Of a stretch of 64,000 bases of DNA, positions 26,747-34,508 are shown piece after piece. This DNA is from Noviherbaspirillum pedocola (GTDB lineage: Bacteria > Pseudomonadota > Gammaproteobacteria > Burkholderiales > Burkholderiaceae_D), in NCBI RefSeq assembly GCF_016632335.1, contig NZ_JAEPBG010000001.1:62001-126000 (forward strand), written 5' to 3'. The position numbers and the translations under genes were made by a program. How positions within the stretch are numbered: the first letter of the stretch is position 1; every line of letters starts with the position of its first letter. The notes beneath the pieces were generated by a model. That model was not told the origin of the DNA and searched no databases. It was given only the letters and a program-made list of their open reading frames with translations.

Positions 26747-27711
26747 TGATAGGGGGCGTGATTGATGAAATAGACACCGTGCGGCGAACGTCCCACTGGT
26801 ATCACTTTGATCACTTTGCGGCTCGGCACATCGATCACCGCAACTTTCTTCACCCAGCGTAGCGTCGTCCACAGCGTCTTGCCGTCCGGGGTCAGCTCCA
26901 TGCAGTCCGGGCCGCCGGGCACCGGGATCGTGCCGACCTTTTCCAGCGTCTGCTGGTCGATGATGTCGATGGTGTCGGAAATGCGGTTGGAGACGAACAC
27001 ATGGCGGCCGTCGCCGGCCGAGCGGAAATTGTGCGCGCCGGCACCGGTCTTGATTTCCTTGACGACCTTCTGCGTGCGCCAGTCGATGACCTGCACGAAG
27101 TCGCGACCCATGATGCCTACCAGCAGATACTTGCCATCCGGCGTCATCGTGATGCCGGCCGGCAGCTTGCCGACTTCCATGGTCCACTTCACGGTCTGCG
27201 TCGTCAGATCGATGGCGCTGATTTCGTCGCTGCCCTGCTGTGTGATGAAAACGGTTTTGTTGTCCGGGCTGAAAGCCATGTGACTCGGCATTTTGGCCAG
27301 CGGCACGCGCTTGGCCAGCTTCAGGTTGGTGCCATCGTAGGAATAGATGTCGACACGGTCGAGGCGCAGCGCATTGGCGACGAACCAGCGGTTATCCGGC
27401 GAAAAACCGATCTGGTACGGATCCATGATGTCCGGCACGCGGCGCTGGATCTCGCCGCTGCGCGGATCGAGGAAAATCAATTCATTGCCGACAGCGGTGG
27501 CGACGATCAGCGACTTGTTGTCCGGCGTGGCCATCAGGTGATGCGGCTCCTTGCCGGTGGAGAAATTGCCGATCTCACGGTACGTGTCCTGATCCAGCAG
27601 GCTCACCGTGGCATCGCGCGAATTCAGCACGACCACCACATCGGCGCGGGCAGGCATAGCGGCTAGCAGGCCGAGAGCGAATAGGGTTCCCAGGCAAAAA
27701 CGATGAAACAT
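26743..27711 (-). CDS. Secreted YncE-type beta-propeller protein
   Basis: This 322-residue protein has a signal peptide (MFHRFCLGTLFALGLLAAMPARA) and about seven YVTN/YncE-like blades, each with a TPDGKYLLVG- or SPDNKTVFIT-like strand. Such propellers bind partners, metals or ligands in the periplasm. ATG 27711 was chosen because it gives a clean signal peptide; an in-frame ATG at 27753 would add 14 residues. No strong ribosome site is visible for either. It is the first gene of a coupled three-gene operon with the deacetylase and the membrane hydroxylase. Confidence 0.85.
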   Translation of the reverse strand: MFHRFCLGTLFALGLLAAMPARADVVVVLNSRDATVSLLDQDTYREIGNFSTGKEPHHLMATPDNKSLIVATAVGNELIFLDPRSGEIQRRVPDIMDPYQIGFSPDNRWFVANALRLDRVDIYSYDGTNLKLAKRVPLAKMPSHMAFSPDNKTVFITQQGSDEISAIDLTTQTVKWTMEVGKLPAGITMTPDGKYLLVGIMGRDFVQVIDWRTQKVVKEIKTGAGAHNFRSAGDGRHVFVSNRISDTIDIIDQQTLEKVGTIPVPGGPDCMELTPDGKTLWTTLRWVKKVAVIDVPSRKVIKVIPVGRSPHGVYFINHAPYQ

Positions 27712-28125
27712 GAAGAGTGCTCGTATGAAGAGAAAGGAAGTCAGCCTGCGCATGGTCGGATGGAGGATGGCCCAGGTGCAGACCGGGCGCTGTGGAAGAA
27801 TCTCTGCCGGATGTGCAATGCGAACGGGAAGTCTTGAAACTGCGTAACTATAACCGAAGGCCCGTAAGGGTTTGCGAGTATCCGAGCCGGTAAATGGGTC
27901 TTTTCGGCCGGACGTTTCAAATCGCATACAGAGGCTTGCCATTCGTGCATGGAAGCGCCGCGTGCTCCCGCATGAGAAACCGTGGAGAAGAGGAAAAAGC
28001 AGTCTCATCAGGCAATTTGCGCGATAAAAGAAAATAAAGTTCCGTCATTTACCCAAAGAAAATATTTCCTTAGAGCATCCAACTTCTGCTACATTTGGGG
28101 CGCTGAAACTGTCTCTGCTTCTGTC
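27712..28125. other. Divergent intergenic region, no gene seen
   Basis: This 414-bp region lies between the propeller operon (minus) and the solute-binding protein gene (plus), so it must hold both promoters. The part near 28020-28080 is AT-rich. No clear -10/-35 pair, riboswitch or operator could be recognised by eye, and the reading frames that cross it have no ribosome sites. Confidence 0.5.
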
Positions 28126-29274
28126 ATGCTCCACCGTTTTTCCTCAGTCTTGCCCACGGCCAGCCTGCTCCTGTCGGCGGCGCTCGCCTTTCCTTCCCAT
28201 GCCGAAACCGGCGTTACCGCGCATCGCATTCTGCTCGGTGAATCGGCCGCGTTCAGCGGGCCGGCAGCGCAACTCGGCATCGATTTACACGCTGGCGCCA
28301 AGCTGTATTTCGACAGCGTCAACCAGCAGGGCGGCATCCACGGTCGCAAGATTGAGATCATCACCGCCGACGACAAGTACGAGCCGGAACTCGCCGCGCA
28401 GAACACCCGCCGGCTGATCCAGGATGAAGGCGTGTTCGCACTGTTCGGTTATGTCGGCACCCCGACCAGCAATGCCGCACTGCCGGTGGTTACCGCGGCG
28501 CATGTACCGTTCTTCGCACCTTTTTCCGGTGCACAATCGCTGCGCCAGCCCTTCCGTCGCGAAATTTTTCATATCCGCGCCAGCTATGCGGAAGAAACCG
28601 AGCACCTGGTCGACCGCCTGGTGCAGGTCGGCATCCGCAATATCGCGGTGTTTCACCAGAATGACGCCTATGGCCAGGATGGCCTTCTCGGTGTGCAGCA
28701 GGCGTTGAAGAAACGCGGCATCGCGCTCGTGGAAGATGCCACCGTGGAACGCAACAGCGCGAACGTATCGGTGGCGGCGCAACGGCTTCTGGCCAAGCGT
28801 CCGGATGCGATCATCCAGATCAGCACCTACGCCACCTCGGCCGCATTGATCAAGACCATGCGTAGCGCCGGCTACACCGGCCAATTCCACAATGTGTCCT
28901 TCGTCGGCGCGCAACCGCTGGCGCGTGCGCTGGGCGAAGACGGTCCGGGCGTCGGGGTGTCCGAGGTGATGCCCTTTCCCTGGAAGACCGCCAATCCCAC
29001 GGTCACCGAATATGTGAAGGAACTGAAGCGGGCGAACGCCGGAGAACCGAATTTTTCCAGTCTCGAAGGCTTTGTTGCCGCAAAAATCTTTGTTGAAGGC
29101 CTGCGCCGCGCCGGCCCGGACTTAACGCGCGACAAGCTCATCACCGCGCTGGAAAGCATCAATCTGCGCAATTACGACATTGGTTTCCCCGTGGAGTTTT
29201 CGGCCAGGGATCACAGGGGTTCACGCTTTGTCGATATGACCATCATTACCCGGGATGGAAAATTCCTTAACTAG
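28126..29274 (+). CDS. Branched-chain amino-acid-type ABC solute-binding protein
   Basis: The 382-residue protein has a signal peptide (MLHRFSSVLPTASLLLSAALAFPSHA) and the type-1 periplasmic-binding fold of LivJ-like proteins: ILLGESAAFSGPAAQLG, GGIHGRKIEIITADDKYEP, GYVGTPTSNAALPV and NDAYGQDGLLG. It would capture a small polar ligand in the periplasm. No permease or ATPase gene is near, so it may work in signalling with the receiver-GGDEF protein encoded 42 nt downstream. ATG 28126 was chosen for the signal peptide. Confidence 0.9.
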   Translation: MLHRFSSVLPTASLLLSAALAFPSHAETGVTAHRILLGESAAFSGPAAQLGIDLHAGAKLYFDSVNQQGGIHGRKIEIITADDKYEPELAAQNTRRLIQDEGVFALFGYVGTPTSNAALPVVTAAHVPFFAPFSGAQSLRQPFRREIFHIRASYAEETEHLVDRLVQVGIRNIAVFHQNDAYGQDGLLGVQQALKKRGIALVEDATVERNSANVSVAAQRLLAKRPDAIIQISTYATSAALIKTMRSAGYTGQFHNVSFVGAQPLARALGEDGPGVGVSEVMPFPWKTANPTVTEYVKELKRANAGEPNFSSLEGFVAAKIFVEGLRRAGPDLTRDKLITALESINLRNYDIGFPVEFSARDHRGSRFVDMTIITRDGKFLN

Positions 29275-29316
29275 AGACAAAGGACGACAGTGCCGCGATG
29301 CGGCGCCTGATCAATC

Positions 29317-30630
29317 ATGACATCGCCCTCTTCCCCGCCAGCGCATCGCACGCTGCTGTATGTCGATCCGAATCCCGAACGCGCACGCGAGCTCCAGCGC
29401 TGGCTTCCTCCAGGCAATGTGGATGTGATCTTCGCGTCCGGCTACATGGCCGCGGTGACGGCGCTGGCGCGGCAACCCGTTGATCTGCTGCTCACCAGCC
29501 ATTCCCTACCCGAAGGCAATGGCCTGGAGCTGCTGCGCATTGCGCGCCGTGAGCAGGCGCAGCTGGTCGGTGCGCTGATGCTGGATCCCGGCGAACTGCG
29601 CAATGCGGTCGCCAGTCTGCGTGACGAAGGCTGGGAATGGCTGACGCGGGACGAGTCCGGCGCCTTTCTGCAGCTGCTGCCGATGCTGGTGGAAAAATGG
29701 CTCGGCGCCGGTGAGCAATCTGCGCGAGAGGCGCAGTGGCAGGTCCGGCTTGCCGAATCGCAGTCGCTTGCCGAGCTTGCAGCGGAAAGCTGCGGCCACG
29801 GCCTGGCGATTTTTGGCAGCGACTTGCGGCTGAAGTTGTGCAATGCCGGCTTTCTGGCCCATTTCGATTACCCGGCCGGGTTTGGCGTGGCGGGAACCCC
29901 GCTGCGCGACATGCTTCGCTTCAACTTGCAACGCGGCGATTACGGCCGCAACGCCGATGCCGATGAAGTCGATCGCCGCCTGCGCCGGCTCGGCAACGGC
30001 AGGAATTTCCGGCTGGAGCAGCCGTCCCGTGCCGGCAAACCGACCACTGTCGAAGGCCGGCATCTTCCCGACGGCAGCCTGGTGATGCGCTACATCGGCG
30101 CCGACAGCGTGTCGGCGCGAGAAGAGGAACAGGCGCAAGCCCAGCAGGATGGCCTGACAGGCTTACCGAACGCAGTACTTTTCCGCGCTCTGCTGCGGCA
30201 CCAAGTGCAGCGCGGCAGCCGCAGCGGCTACAACGGCGCCGCCCTGTTTCTGCTCGAGCTTGCCGGCCTTGGCGCTCTCGCCGAACGTCAGGGTGCAGAA
30301 GGCGTCGAGGCGCTGTTCAGGGAAACGGCACGCAAGCTCTCGCGCGTGGTCAGGGAATGCGACGTGGTCGCCCGCCTGGAAGGCGACCGCTTCGGCATTC
30401 TTCTCATCGACGTCAATACCCAGGAAAACGCAGAAATCGTGGCTGGAAAACTGCTGCGCACGATGGCGAGTGTTTTCAATGAAAGCGGAATGGAAACACA
30501 ATTGAGCTGCAGCCTTGGCGTGGCATTCCAGCCGACGGAATTGCTGAATGACACGCAATTAATGGAATTGGCAGAAAATGGTGTCGCGCAGGCAAAAGTT
30601 TCCGGAAAAAATCATTACAAAATCGCATGA
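29317..30630 (+). CDS. Receiver-PAS-GGDEF protein with degenerate receiver and GGDEF motifs
   Basis: This 437-residue protein has a receiver-like domain (about 12-128), a PAS domain of the PAS_7 kind (about 150-265; GHGLAIFGSDLRLKLCNAGFL) and a GGDEF-like domain (about 277-437; QDGLTGLPNAVLFRALL, CDVVARLEGDRFGILL). The receiver has Ser61 (LLLTSHSLP) where the phospho-accepting Asp is expected. The active-site GGDEF is EGDRF (355-359), so diguanylate cyclase activity is unlikely. It may bind nucleotide or act by protein contact. It is 42 nt downstream of the solute-binding protein gene and may share its transcript. No clear ribosome site. Confidence 0.82.
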   Translation: MTSPSSPPAHRTLLYVDPNPERARELQRWLPPGNVDVIFASGYMAAVTALARQPVDLLLTSHSLPEGNGLELLRIARREQAQLVGALMLDPGELRNAVASLRDEGWEWLTRDESGAFLQLLPMLVEKWLGAGEQSAREAQWQVRLAESQSLAELAAESCGHGLAIFGSDLRLKLCNAGFLAHFDYPAGFGVAGTPLRDMLRFNLQRGDYGRNADADEVDRRLRRLGNGRNFRLEQPSRAGKPTTVEGRHLPDGSLVMRYIGADSVSAREEEQAQAQQDGLTGLPNAVLFRALLRHQVQRGSRSGYNGAALFLLELAGLGALAERQGAEGVEALFRETARKLSRVVRECDVVARLEGDRFGILLIDVNTQENAEIVAGKLLRTMASVFNESGMETQLSCSLGVAFQPTELLNDTQLMELAENGVAQAKVSGKNHYKIA

Positions 30631-30871
30631 AAAAATTTAGTTGCTGCGTAAATGCCGAAAGCTGATATATGATCCGAGTTCCGGAAATCGGCCGCCGTTG
30701 GCAAATAATTCATTATTATTTGCAGGGAATCAAAGGCGAGCATCATCCTCCGCATTCCATTGGCATTCCGGCATTCATTTTTTCTACCAATCAATTTGCT
30801 TGGGGAAATTCCTTTTTCGCGCGATAATTTCCATTCGTTATCGCAGATTTTCCCGCTAACCAAGGTTTTTC

Positions 30872-31108
30872 ATGAACAAGCCGTCCAAATCCAAAAAAGC
30901 TCGCTTCCTTAACGCCCTCTCCAACAACTATTCCGGCCCGCTCACCCATGTCGCTCTTTCCGCGCTGAGCGCCTGGCTGATCGTACAGGGCCTGAAAGGC
31001 CTTGCCGGTTTTACCGTCAATGCGCAAAGCGCAATGGCCGATCTCGTTGGCATTATTGTCATCGTCGCCGTGGCGCGCATGATGAAGGTAAAACCCGACG
31101 CCAAGTAA
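30872..31108 (+). CDS. Small membrane protein, 78 residues, unknown
   Basis: ATG 30872 follows CCAAGG at a usable distance. The product has a Lys-rich N-terminus (MNKPSKSKKARFLNALSNNY), a hydrophobic segment at about 27-47 (ALSALSAWLIVQGLKGLAGF) and a second at about 55-70 (ADLVGIIVIVAVARMM). I recognise no family. The flanks (30631-30871 and 31109-31585) are AT-rich compared with the rest of the window. Confidence 0.6.
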   Translation: MNKPSKSKKARFLNALSNNYSGPLTHVALSALSAWLIVQGLKGLAGFTVNAQSAMADLVGIIVIVAVARMMKVKPDAK

Positions 31109-31456
31109 TTCCTTTTGGCGAATCATTTCACCTTGTTGATTCCACGCTGCACTCCCGCAATGGAGCGCAGCGCTACGCCCTACCATGCGCGCTTATTAAA
31201 AATGCACGCACGATGGCAAGGGTATGAGCCGCCGAAAGAGCCCGCAAATTACCGAAAAGACTTCATTTGAATTTCGGAAAATCGCCCTAATTCGACTCAT
31301 CCGTTCACGAAGCAAAAAAGTAACAGCTTTCAAATTTACCGTGTCCCAATGCCCTGCAACGGAATGATAGTGCGGCAACAACTTGCCAACCCCCCATCAA
31401 TTGCGCGTTCGAAATACCCTTCTGGCAATCATTCCTCTCTTCACAGGCTGTGCTCA

Positions 31457-31484
31457 ATTCAATTGTGATTCATATCAATTGAAT
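31457..31484. promoter_or_regulatory. Candidate Crp/Fnr-family operator upstream of the kinase gene
   Basis: GTGAT-TCAT-ATCAA (31465-31478) matches the FNR box TTGAT-N4-ATCAA at nine of ten positions. It sits inside a wider perfect palindrome, ATTCAATTG (31457-31465) with CAATTGAAT (31476-31484). It is about 108 nt upstream of the kinase ATG. Two FNR-like regulators with an E--SR recognition helix are encoded nearby and are plausible binders. The match was made by eye. Confidence 0.5.
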
Positions 31485-31525
31485 GCGTGAAAAAGTGCGG
31501 CTGCGTTCTGATCGATGCAATGTAG

Positions 31526-31553
31526 ATGATATGAAATTGGAAAAACATATCAT
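31526..31553. repeat. Inverted repeat in the kinase leader
   Basis: ATGATATG (31526-31533) and CATATCAT (31546-31553) form an 8-bp inverted repeat with a 12-base spacer, 32 nt before the kinase ATG. It could be an operator or an mRNA hairpin. Confidence 0.45.
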
Positions 31554-31585
31554 TACGTATTGCAAGTCCGCCAAGGAGACGCGTG

Positions 31586-32650
31586 ATGGCTGCCACCGAC
31601 CTGGAGTCGCAAGACGCGAAAGCTGACGTAACGCCATTGAGCCTCGGATGCCGTGGACCTTCCGCGGACAACCCTCCGCCGTGGCTGCATGCAGTAGTGG
31701 CGGCGTCGATGGATGCCGTCGTTGTCCTCGACCATAGCGAACACATTGCGCTATGCAACCCGGCTGCCGAAACCCTGTTCGCCCGTCCTGCCGAGCAAAT
31801 GCTGGGCAAGTCGGTTGACCTGCTCTTCTGGCCGCAATCCGGCACGGCACAGCGGCTGGCTGAAACGGGACCGGGCGAGCAGCTGCAACTGCAGGGATGT
31901 CGCGCAAACCAGGCGCCTTTCCGTTGCGAAGCCAGGGTCGCCAAACTGGGCGATCGCATTACAGGATGGCAGTTGCTGGTCATGCGCGAACCCGTACTGC
32001 ACACGCCCAGCCTGCGGCGGCGCGCCGAATCCTTCCAGCAGGCTTTCGAAATGGAAAAGCGCCGCGTCTCGCGCGAACTGTATGACGACCTCGGGCAGCG
32101 CCTGTCCGTGCTGAAGCTCGATCTCGACTGGCTGCAACGCGCGTCGCCAACCGATGCGCATCAGCGCCCGGCGCGCATCGCGCAGATGCAGGCGCTTCTT
32201 GACAGCGTGATCATCCGCACCAAGGCAATCGCTTCGGGCCTGCGTCCGCCGCTGCTCGACGATCTCGGCCTGCTCGCTGCAGTGAGATGGCTTGCGCAAT
32301 CGTTTGAACGGCAGACCGGAGTGCGCGTCGAAGTGCATCACAGCCCGCAAGACTTTCACGGAAACGATGCCGCCGATACGGCCATCTACCGGACTGTTCA
32401 GGAAGCCCTGCGCAATGTGCAGCGGCATGCGCAGGCCAGCCATGTCCAGATCGCAATCCGCCGTGCGCACGACCGCATCACCGTCTCCGTGCAGGACAAC
32501 GGCGTCGGCATGCCGCAGGATGCGGAGCACAAGGTCGACTGCTTCGGACTGGCCGCGATGCAGGAACGCATCTATACTCTCGGTGGCACTTTTGACATGC
32601 ATTCCCGCAGAGGCCATGGCAGCGTGATCCACGTTTCCATCCCGATATAA
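31586..32650 (+). CDS. PAS-HisKA_3 sensor kinase with Tyr replacing the phospho-accepting His
   Basis: The 354-residue protein has a PAS domain (about 33-130; VVAASMDAVVVLDHSEHIALCNPAA), a HisKA_3 dimerisation helix (about 155-220) and a HATPase_c domain (about 255-354; QEALRNVQRHAQASHV N-box, VQDNGVGMP G1 box, GLAAMQERIYTLGG). The H-box reads EKRRVSRELYDDLGQRLSVLK; the family has RELHD, so the acceptor His is Tyr166 (codon TAT at 32081-32083, one base from CAT). It has no membrane segment, so it is cytosolic. AAGGAG precedes ATG 31586. The NarL-type response regulator follows 29 nt downstream. Confidence 0.9.
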   Translation: MAATDLESQDAKADVTPLSLGCRGPSADNPPPWLHAVVAASMDAVVVLDHSEHIALCNPAAETLFARPAEQMLGKSVDLLFWPQSGTAQRLAETGPGEQLQLQGCRANQAPFRCEARVAKLGDRITGWQLLVMREPVLHTPSLRRRAESFQQAFEMEKRRVSRELYDDLGQRLSVLKLDLDWLQRASPTDAHQRPARIAQMQALLDSVIIRTKAIASGLRPPLLDDLGLLAAVRWLAQSFERQTGVRVEVHHSPQDFHGNDAADTAIYRTVQEALRNVQRHAQASHVQIAIRRAHDRITVSVQDNGVGMPQDAEHKVDCFGLAAMQERIYTLGGTFDMHSRRGHGSVIHVSIPI

Positions 32651-32679
32651 AGCGCATCGCAGCGACTATTCAGGACATC

Positions 32680-33324
32680 ATGATTCGTGTTGTCATTGCC
32701 GACGACCACACCATCATGCGGGAAGGCCTCAAGCGCATCCTCGACGGGGCCGACGATATCGAGGTGGTTGGCGAAGCGGTGGATGGCTTCGAAGTGCTGG
32801 CCCAGGTACGCAAGGGCGGATTCGATCTGCTGATGCTCGATCTGTCGATGCCCGGACGCAGCGGCGTTGAACTGATTCGCCAGATCAAGGACGAAGTGCC
32901 GAAGCTGCCGATCCTGATTCTCACGATGCATGAGGAAGAGCAATATGCGGTGCGGGCAATCCGCGCCGGCGCGCGCGGCTATCTGACCAAGGAAAGCGCC
33001 GGCACGCAGCTGGTTTCCGCCATCCGCAAGGTCGCCTCCGGCCGTCCTTACATCAGCATCGAAGTCGCCGAACAACTGGCCATGGACGTGATGCCGACCG
33101 TGGAAGACCTGCCACACAAGCATCTTTCCGATCGCGAATTCGAAGTTTTCAGTCTCCTCGTTGTCGGCAAGTCGATCACCGAAATCGCCGACCTGCTGCA
33201 TCTGTCGGTCAAGACGGTCAGCACCCACAAGACCCGCATCCTGCACAAGATGGGCATGCCCTCGCTGGCCGAGCTCGTGCAATACGCCGTCGCGCATCGC
33301 CTGCTGATGCCGATGCGCCTCTGA
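32680..33324 (+). CDS. NarL/FixJ-family response regulator
   Basis: The 214-residue regulator has a receiver (1-120) with acidic pocket ADDH, phospho-acceptor Asp54 in LLMLDLSMPG and Lys in YLTKESA. A LuxR-type HTH follows (about 145-205; LSDREFEVFSLLVVGKSITEIADLLHLSVKTVSTHKTRILHKMG). It is the cognate partner of the upstream PAS kinase by position. All receiver residues are intact, in contrast to the kinase H-box. Confidence 0.95.
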   Translation: MIRVVIADDHTIMREGLKRILDGADDIEVVGEAVDGFEVLAQVRKGGFDLLMLDLSMPGRSGVELIRQIKDEVPKLPILILTMHEEEQYAVRAIRAGARGYLTKESAGTQLVSAIRKVASGRPYISIEVAEQLAMDVMPTVEDLPHKHLSDREFEVFSLLVVGKSITEIADLLHLSVKTVSTHKTRILHKMGMPSLAELVQYAVAHRLLMPMRL

Positions 33325-33626
33325 AACAGCCGCCTTTCCTGCATGCTCTGTAGGAAGCCCGGCGAACAAGTGTAGGAATATCCCTACAGTCTCATTCAGC
33401 GCATCCCGATAGTCACCCACCGATGCTGTTGCGATACTAGCCACACGTGTCTTGCATGGACTTTAAGCCGTAACAAAAAACCCCACACGCACGCGGTTTT
33501 TCTGCTTCGGTCTTTCGGTTTCCAAGTGGTGCCCTACCAGGCGCTGACACGAAAAACAATGCCTGCGTCCCGGCCAAAAGCCTTAAGCGCTGGCATGACA
33601 CCGCTTTAATGAACTGGGAGATTGTC
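33325..33626. other. Intergenic region between the response regulator and FNR-like paralog 2
   Basis: This 302-bp region has no gene. It contains a perfect inverted repeat TGTAGG-AATATC-CCTACA at 33371-33388, with a further TGTAGGA about 25 nt upstream, which may be a regulator site. A weak hairpin (AAAAACC/GGTTTTT, about 33477-33505) may end transcription of the response-regulator gene. GGGAG at 33616-33620 is the ribosome site of the FNR-like gene. Confidence 0.5.
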
Positions 33627-34508
33627 ATGGCGTCCATGCAAGCGTTTGAGAACCGCACCGAACCCGCCCTGCCGCTGCGCGCAACCAACCTGGAAGCAGG
33701 CTGGCAGCGTCAGGGCAAGCTCTGGTCCAACCTGAAAGAATTGTGCGCACTGCTGCGCATTCCCGCCGTCTCGGGCATGGCGGATGAAGACCTGCTGTTT
33801 CAGCATGTCCAGTTCAAGACCGGCCAGCGCATCCACACCATAGGCCAGCCGTTCGACACGCTTTACATCGTGCACTCCGGTTTTCTGAAGACTGTGCTCA
33901 TCGATGAGTATGGCAATGAGCAGGTGCTGAGCTTCCCGATGAAGGGAGATCTGTTCGGTGTCGACGGCATACATACGCGCCGTTATGCCTCCGAAGCGGT
34001 GGCGCTGTCCAACTGCGACCTGATCCTTCTGCCCTTCAAGAAATTCATTGCGCTGGGACGCACCCATATCGAGCTCGAGCAGGCGATGTACAGCGTCATG
34101 AGCCGCGAGCTCGTGCGCGAGCAATCGATGGTCAGCATGCTCGGTGCGCTCAGCGCCGAGGCGCGCGTGGCCCGCTTCCTGGTGTCGCTGTCCGAGCGTT
34201 TTGCCGAGATGGGCTATTCCAGCCGCCTGTTCAATCTGAGGATGACGCGGCATGAAATCGGCAGCTATCTCGGCCTGACGCTGGAGACAGTCAGCCGCAC
34301 CTTGTCCGCCTTCAACGAGATCGGCTACATCACCGTGGATCAGAAATCGATAGGCATACGCGATGTAGAAGCGCTGCGCACGCTGCGCCGGCTGCCGCCT
34401 TCGACCACCCGCGGCCGCCAGACCAGCCGCAAGGCTCGGCCGGCGGCGGAAGACGTTATCGAAGCGGGCGCCGAGCCGGCCACCTGGGATCAATTAATGA
34501 GCGCATGA
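33627..34508 (+). CDS. Crp/Fnr-family regulator, FNR-like without the N-terminal cysteine cluster (paralog 2)
   Basis: At 293 residues it has the same length and layout as the protein at 22619: N-terminal LWSNLKELCALLRIP, sensor domain with GDLFGVDGIHTRRYASEAVALSNC, and HTH MTRHEIGSYLGLTLETVSRTLSAFNEIG with E--SR. Only Cys40 and Cys130 are present, so a four-Cys oxygen-sensing cluster cannot form in the usual way. The start has GGGAG six bases upstream. The receiver-Hpt gene begins within its stop codon, linking this regulator to phosphorelay components. The C-terminal ~45 residues are unlike those of paralog 1. Confidence 0.9.
   Translation: MASMQAFENRTEPALPLRATNLEAGWQRQGKLWSNLKELCALLRIPAVSGMADEDLLFQHVQFKTGQRIHTIGQPFDTLYIVHSGFLKTVLIDEYGNEQVLSFPMKGDLFGVDGIHTRRYASEAVALSNCDLILLPFKKFIALGRTHIELEQAMYSVMSRELVREQSMVSMLGALSAEARVARFLVSLSERFAEMGYSSRLFNLRMTRHEIGSYLGLTLETVSRTLSAFNEIGYITVDQKSIGIRDVEALRTLRRLPPSTTRGRQTSRKARPAAEDVIEAGAEPATWDQLMSA

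Larger units (their letters stand above)
31109..31585. other. AT-rich intergenic region upstream of the kinase gene
   Basis: This 477-bp region holds no convincing gene. Its right part contains two inverted repeats described separately (31457-31484 and 31526-31553). The kinase ribosome site AAGGAG lies at its right end. Confidence 0.6.
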
